This document shows positions 62,274 through 64,000 of a stretch of 64,000 nucleotides of DNA, in pieces. Positions within the stretch are counted from its first letter, which is position 1; every line of letters starts with the position of its first letter. The translations under genes and the position numbers were made by a program. Below the pieces are notes generated by a model, which was not told the origin of the DNA, searched no databases, and saw nothing but the letters and a program-made list of their open reading frames with translations. Source of the DNA: Lachnospiraceae bacterium (GTDB lineage: Bacteria > Bacillota_A > Clostridia > Lachnospirales > Lachnospiraceae); NCBI GenBank assembly GCA_017626435.1, contig JAGAIR010000001.1, positions 1-64,000 on the forward strand. Reading direction: 5' to 3'.

Positions 62274-64000
62274 ATGGGCGTTGATATGAAGGTCAAAGCG
62301 ATATACGATTCTGAAATTGGTAACATCACCAGAACAGATAAGAACTGGAAAGATGTTTTAAAGGTTGCAGGTCAGTTGTACCGCTATGAATTTGACAATA
62401 TCGTTATGGTAACAGCTCAGAGATCTCCGGAGAGAAGCACACTTATGGCAGATTATGATACCTGGAAAAAGGTGGGAAGATATGTAAAGCGTGGTGCGAA
62501 AGGCTGTGCCATTTTCCCGTCAAGGGCACTGAATCCCCGTATGAGATATATCTTTGATATCAGTGATACCGGAGGGAAGAATGTTAAGCTGACATGGGAC
62601 CTTGAGGGAGAAAATCTTAAGGATTATGTGGATTTTCTTGTGTCAGAAGGTCAGATTGAGCAGTACGATAACAGCGACAGGGAGTCTCTAAAAAATATAT
62701 TAAAACAGTTTACAGGAACAGATGTTTGGCTTATAATAAAAGAAGAGTTCGGAGACCGAATGACCGAACTTATGCAGCTATCAGGTAGTGTGATAAAGGA
62801 AGAAAGTAAGAAACGCAATGGCTTACAGCAGGAAATGGACATGGAGCAGCTTGTATATGCAAGTGTCATGTATGCTGTAGGGACGAGATGCGGATTTGAC
62901 TTATCTGTGCAAGAACAGGATTTTAGTCAGATCGTAAATATCAAAGACGAAGAGATCATTTACCGTCTTGGTTCCATTGTATGCGATGTCTCCTGTAGTG
63001 TTCTTAGAGAATTTAGTCGTAACTTAAAGGCAATCGAGAGCGAAAGGAGAATTGGATATGTTAGAAGAAATGACTTACAAGGAAGTGGACGGACTGCTTT
63101 ATCCGCAGATAGAGATGCCGGACGAGACGGAGGATCTCACGAAGCTGGGCAAATACGGAAGGATGGCGATGAACTATCTAAAGGAGAACGAGCCGGCAAG
63201 ATACAAGACGCTGATGAGATTCGGGAAGATGTACGAGAAGATGTCAGCGGTAGAGGAGGAAGCGAACCAGCTGTACGACCAGCTGGAGATGCAGTATCTG
63301 GCGAAGCACAAGCCACAGAATCCGTCATCGACAATGGAGATGTGGAAGATAAGAGAGCAGGCGAAGATGCAGGCAGAGGAAGTGGTACTGAATCAGATAG
63401 TGATGCGATTCCACTAGAATCAGATGATACAGAACTGAATAGGGAACTTGATGAAATCAATTCATTGGGTGTTAGTAAGGAAGCCGAATATACACAGGCT
63501 TCCTTTTTTTTCGACCAGAATGGGCAGGCAAGCATTGGCACTATTCATACTGAGGACGAAAACAATAATCAGTTTATGCGTCAGTTCGAGCAGGACAGAA
63601 AAGCTGCATTAGCAGGTAAATACAATTACCTGAATCCCAAAAAGTCTGCAACAGTACCAAGTGAGTATATCAAACAGGTGCTTATGAGAGGTACAGGTTT
63701 TATCGGTGGCAAGGGCAGGGTATGCAAGATTTTTGAAACTGAGATTGATGCAGGAACCAGGGCAAAGCGTATCAAAGCAGAATATGGTCAGGGAGGTGCA
63801 GGCTGGCCGGTTGACGGACTGGGACTGCACGGATATGACACATTTCATGGGAATGGACTGCGTTTTCAGTGGCGAGATGAGGATGGAGAGGTTGAAGGAT
63901 ATGTTTCGTGGAAAGATATCGAAAAAGAGCTTGGTGTCCTTATTCTTACAGGGGAATACCAGCCTGAGACACCTCGTATTGATGAGCTTGCGATGGACGG
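62274..64000 (+). CDS. large ArdC-like (antirestriction/LtrC type) protein, 5' part
   Basis: An open frame from ATG 62274 (behind GGAGG) to the window end, at least 575 residues. Residues ~15-110 resemble the ArdC/LtrC N-terminal domain (WKDVLKVAGQLYRYEFDNIV, TWKKVGRYVKRGAKGCAIFP). Residues ~262-385 are a low-complexity linker rich in Gly, Asp, Arg, Glu and Ala, exactly where the tnpV gene lies in the +1 frame. A folded region follows (QEQDRKAALAGKYNYLNPKK-like, then FIGGKGRVCKIFETEIDAGT). In related elements such genes encode giant proteins with helicase and methylase parts; here this cannot be seen. Confidence 0.8.
   Translation, partial: MGVDMKVKAIYDSEIGNITRTDKNWKDVLKVAGQLYRYEFDNIVMVTAQRSPERSTLMADYDTWKKVGRYVKRGAKGCAIFPSRALNPRMRYIFDISDTGGKNVKLTWDLEGENLKDYVDFLVSEGQIEQYDNSDRESLKNILKQFTGTDVWLIIKEEFGDRMTELMQLSGSVIKEESKKRNGLQQEMDMEQLVYASVMYAVGTRCGFDLSVQEQDFSQIVNIKDEEIIYRLGSIVCDVSCSVLREFSRNLKAIESERRIGYVRRNDLQGSGRTALSADRDAGRDGGSHEAGQIRKDGDELSKGERAGKIQDADEIREDVREDVSGRGGSEPAVRPAGDAVSGEAQATESVIDNGDVEDKRAGEDAGRGSGTESDSDAIPLESDDTELNRELDEINSLGVSKEAEYTQASFFFDQNGQASIGTIHTEDENNNQFMRQFEQDRKAALAGKYNYLNPKKSATVPSEYIKQVLMRGTGFIGGKGRVCKIFETEIDAGTRAKRIKAEYGQGGAGWPVDGLGLHGYDTFHGNGLRFQWRDEDGEVEGYVSWKDIEKELGVLILTGEYQPETPRIDELAMD
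63058..63417 (+). CDS. tnpV: TnpV-like protein nested inside the ArdC-like gene
   Basis: A 119-residue protein in the +1 frame relative to the larger gene and wholly inside it. It has the TnpV pattern: MTYKEVDGLLYPQIEMPDET at the start, LGKYGRMAMNYLKENEPARY (the conserved GKYGR block), YEKMSAVEEEANQLYDQLEM, and a C-terminal helix ending VLNQIVMRF. AAGGAG (63044-63049) lies 8 bases before ATG 63058. The DNA here is visibly richer in G+C than its flanks. TnpV is a transposon-associated protein of unknown role. Both frames stay open for 360 bp. Confidence 0.8.
   Translation: MLEEMTYKEVDGLLYPQIEMPDETEDLTKLGKYGRMAMNYLKENEPARYKTLMRFGKMYEKMSAVEEEANQLYDQLEMQYLAKHKPQNPSSTMEMWKIREQAKMQAEEVVLNQIVMRFH

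Noticed and set aside
63137..63541. Minus-strand open frame opposite the tnpV region
   Set aside because: Ser/Pro-rich composition and lack of ribosome site indicate a shadow of the two plus-strand frames.

Overview
The window reads as the chromosome of a Lachnospiraceae-type Firmicute (Clostridia) interrupted by a large integrative and conjugative element (ICE). The assignment rests on moderate G+C, strong AGGAGG-type ribosome binding sites, TTGACA/TATAAT promoters, and families typical of these bacteria: a B12-dependent MetH without a C-terminal reactivation domain, DUF5050, YesL, and DUF1015. No rRNA or tRNA gene was seen.

Chromosomal part (1 to about 31.7 kb). In order: the 3' end of a lid-less Hsp70; citrate synthase and a PutP-type sodium/solute symporter behind a promoter that overlaps a perfect palindrome; an ABC permease/ATPase pair without a binding protein; a small lipoprotein; a HAD-like/GNAT fusion whose HAD half has lost key acidic residues; DUF1015, YesL, glycogen branching enzyme, MscS and CorA genes; a purine-salvage pair (nucleoside phosphorylase and amidohydrolase); a GGDEF protein behind a cyclic-di-GMP (GEMM-I) riboswitch; an ABC-F ATPase; a frameshifted SPFH gene with a ribbon-helix-helix partner; three 64-bp hairpin repeats in front of metH; a glycosyltransferase; a folB-folK fusion; a DUF5050 protein; a sialate O-acetylesterase-like enzyme; and greA-lysS.

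ICE part (about 31.7 kb to the window end, right end not reached). It starts just downstream of lysS. Its left side holds four copies of a small excisionase-like domain in three genes, a palindrome-rich gap with a candidate structured RNA, a ParM/ParR-like pair, small membrane peptides, a lipoprotein, and a 1792-residue thioester/CnaB/LPXTG surface adhesin. Next come DUF5688, RadC-like and Toprim primase-like genes. A 392-bp gap follows, with six hairpin repeats in a 32-bp register and nested inverted repeats (candidate origin of transfer). The transfer module is then MobC, a MOBP-type relaxase, a PcfB-like protein, VirD4, a Maff2/VirB2-like pilin, VirB6-like, DUF4313, PrgI, VirB4, and an NlpC/P60 hydrolase. 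A DpnD/PcfM protein and the start of a large ArdC-like protein end the window. This gene set resembles the pCF10/Tn-type single-membrane conjugation systems (PcfB, VirD4/PcfC, PrgI, VirB4, NlpC/P60, PcfM). A flavodoxin plus an AT-rich unknown gene sit as cargo between virD4 and the pilin gene.

Most unusual signals: (1) a complete TnpV gene with its own ribosome binding site lies inside the large ArdC-like reading frame in the +1 frame, so about 360 bp is read in two frames; (2) a roughly 190-nt RNA-like region with a predicted pseudoknot precedes the ICE partition operon; (3) the hairpin array and nested inverted repeats lie in front of the relaxase operon; (4) matching leader hairpins bracket the giant adhesin gene; (5) tandem TGATATCA operators precede the SPFH/ribbon-helix-helix pair.
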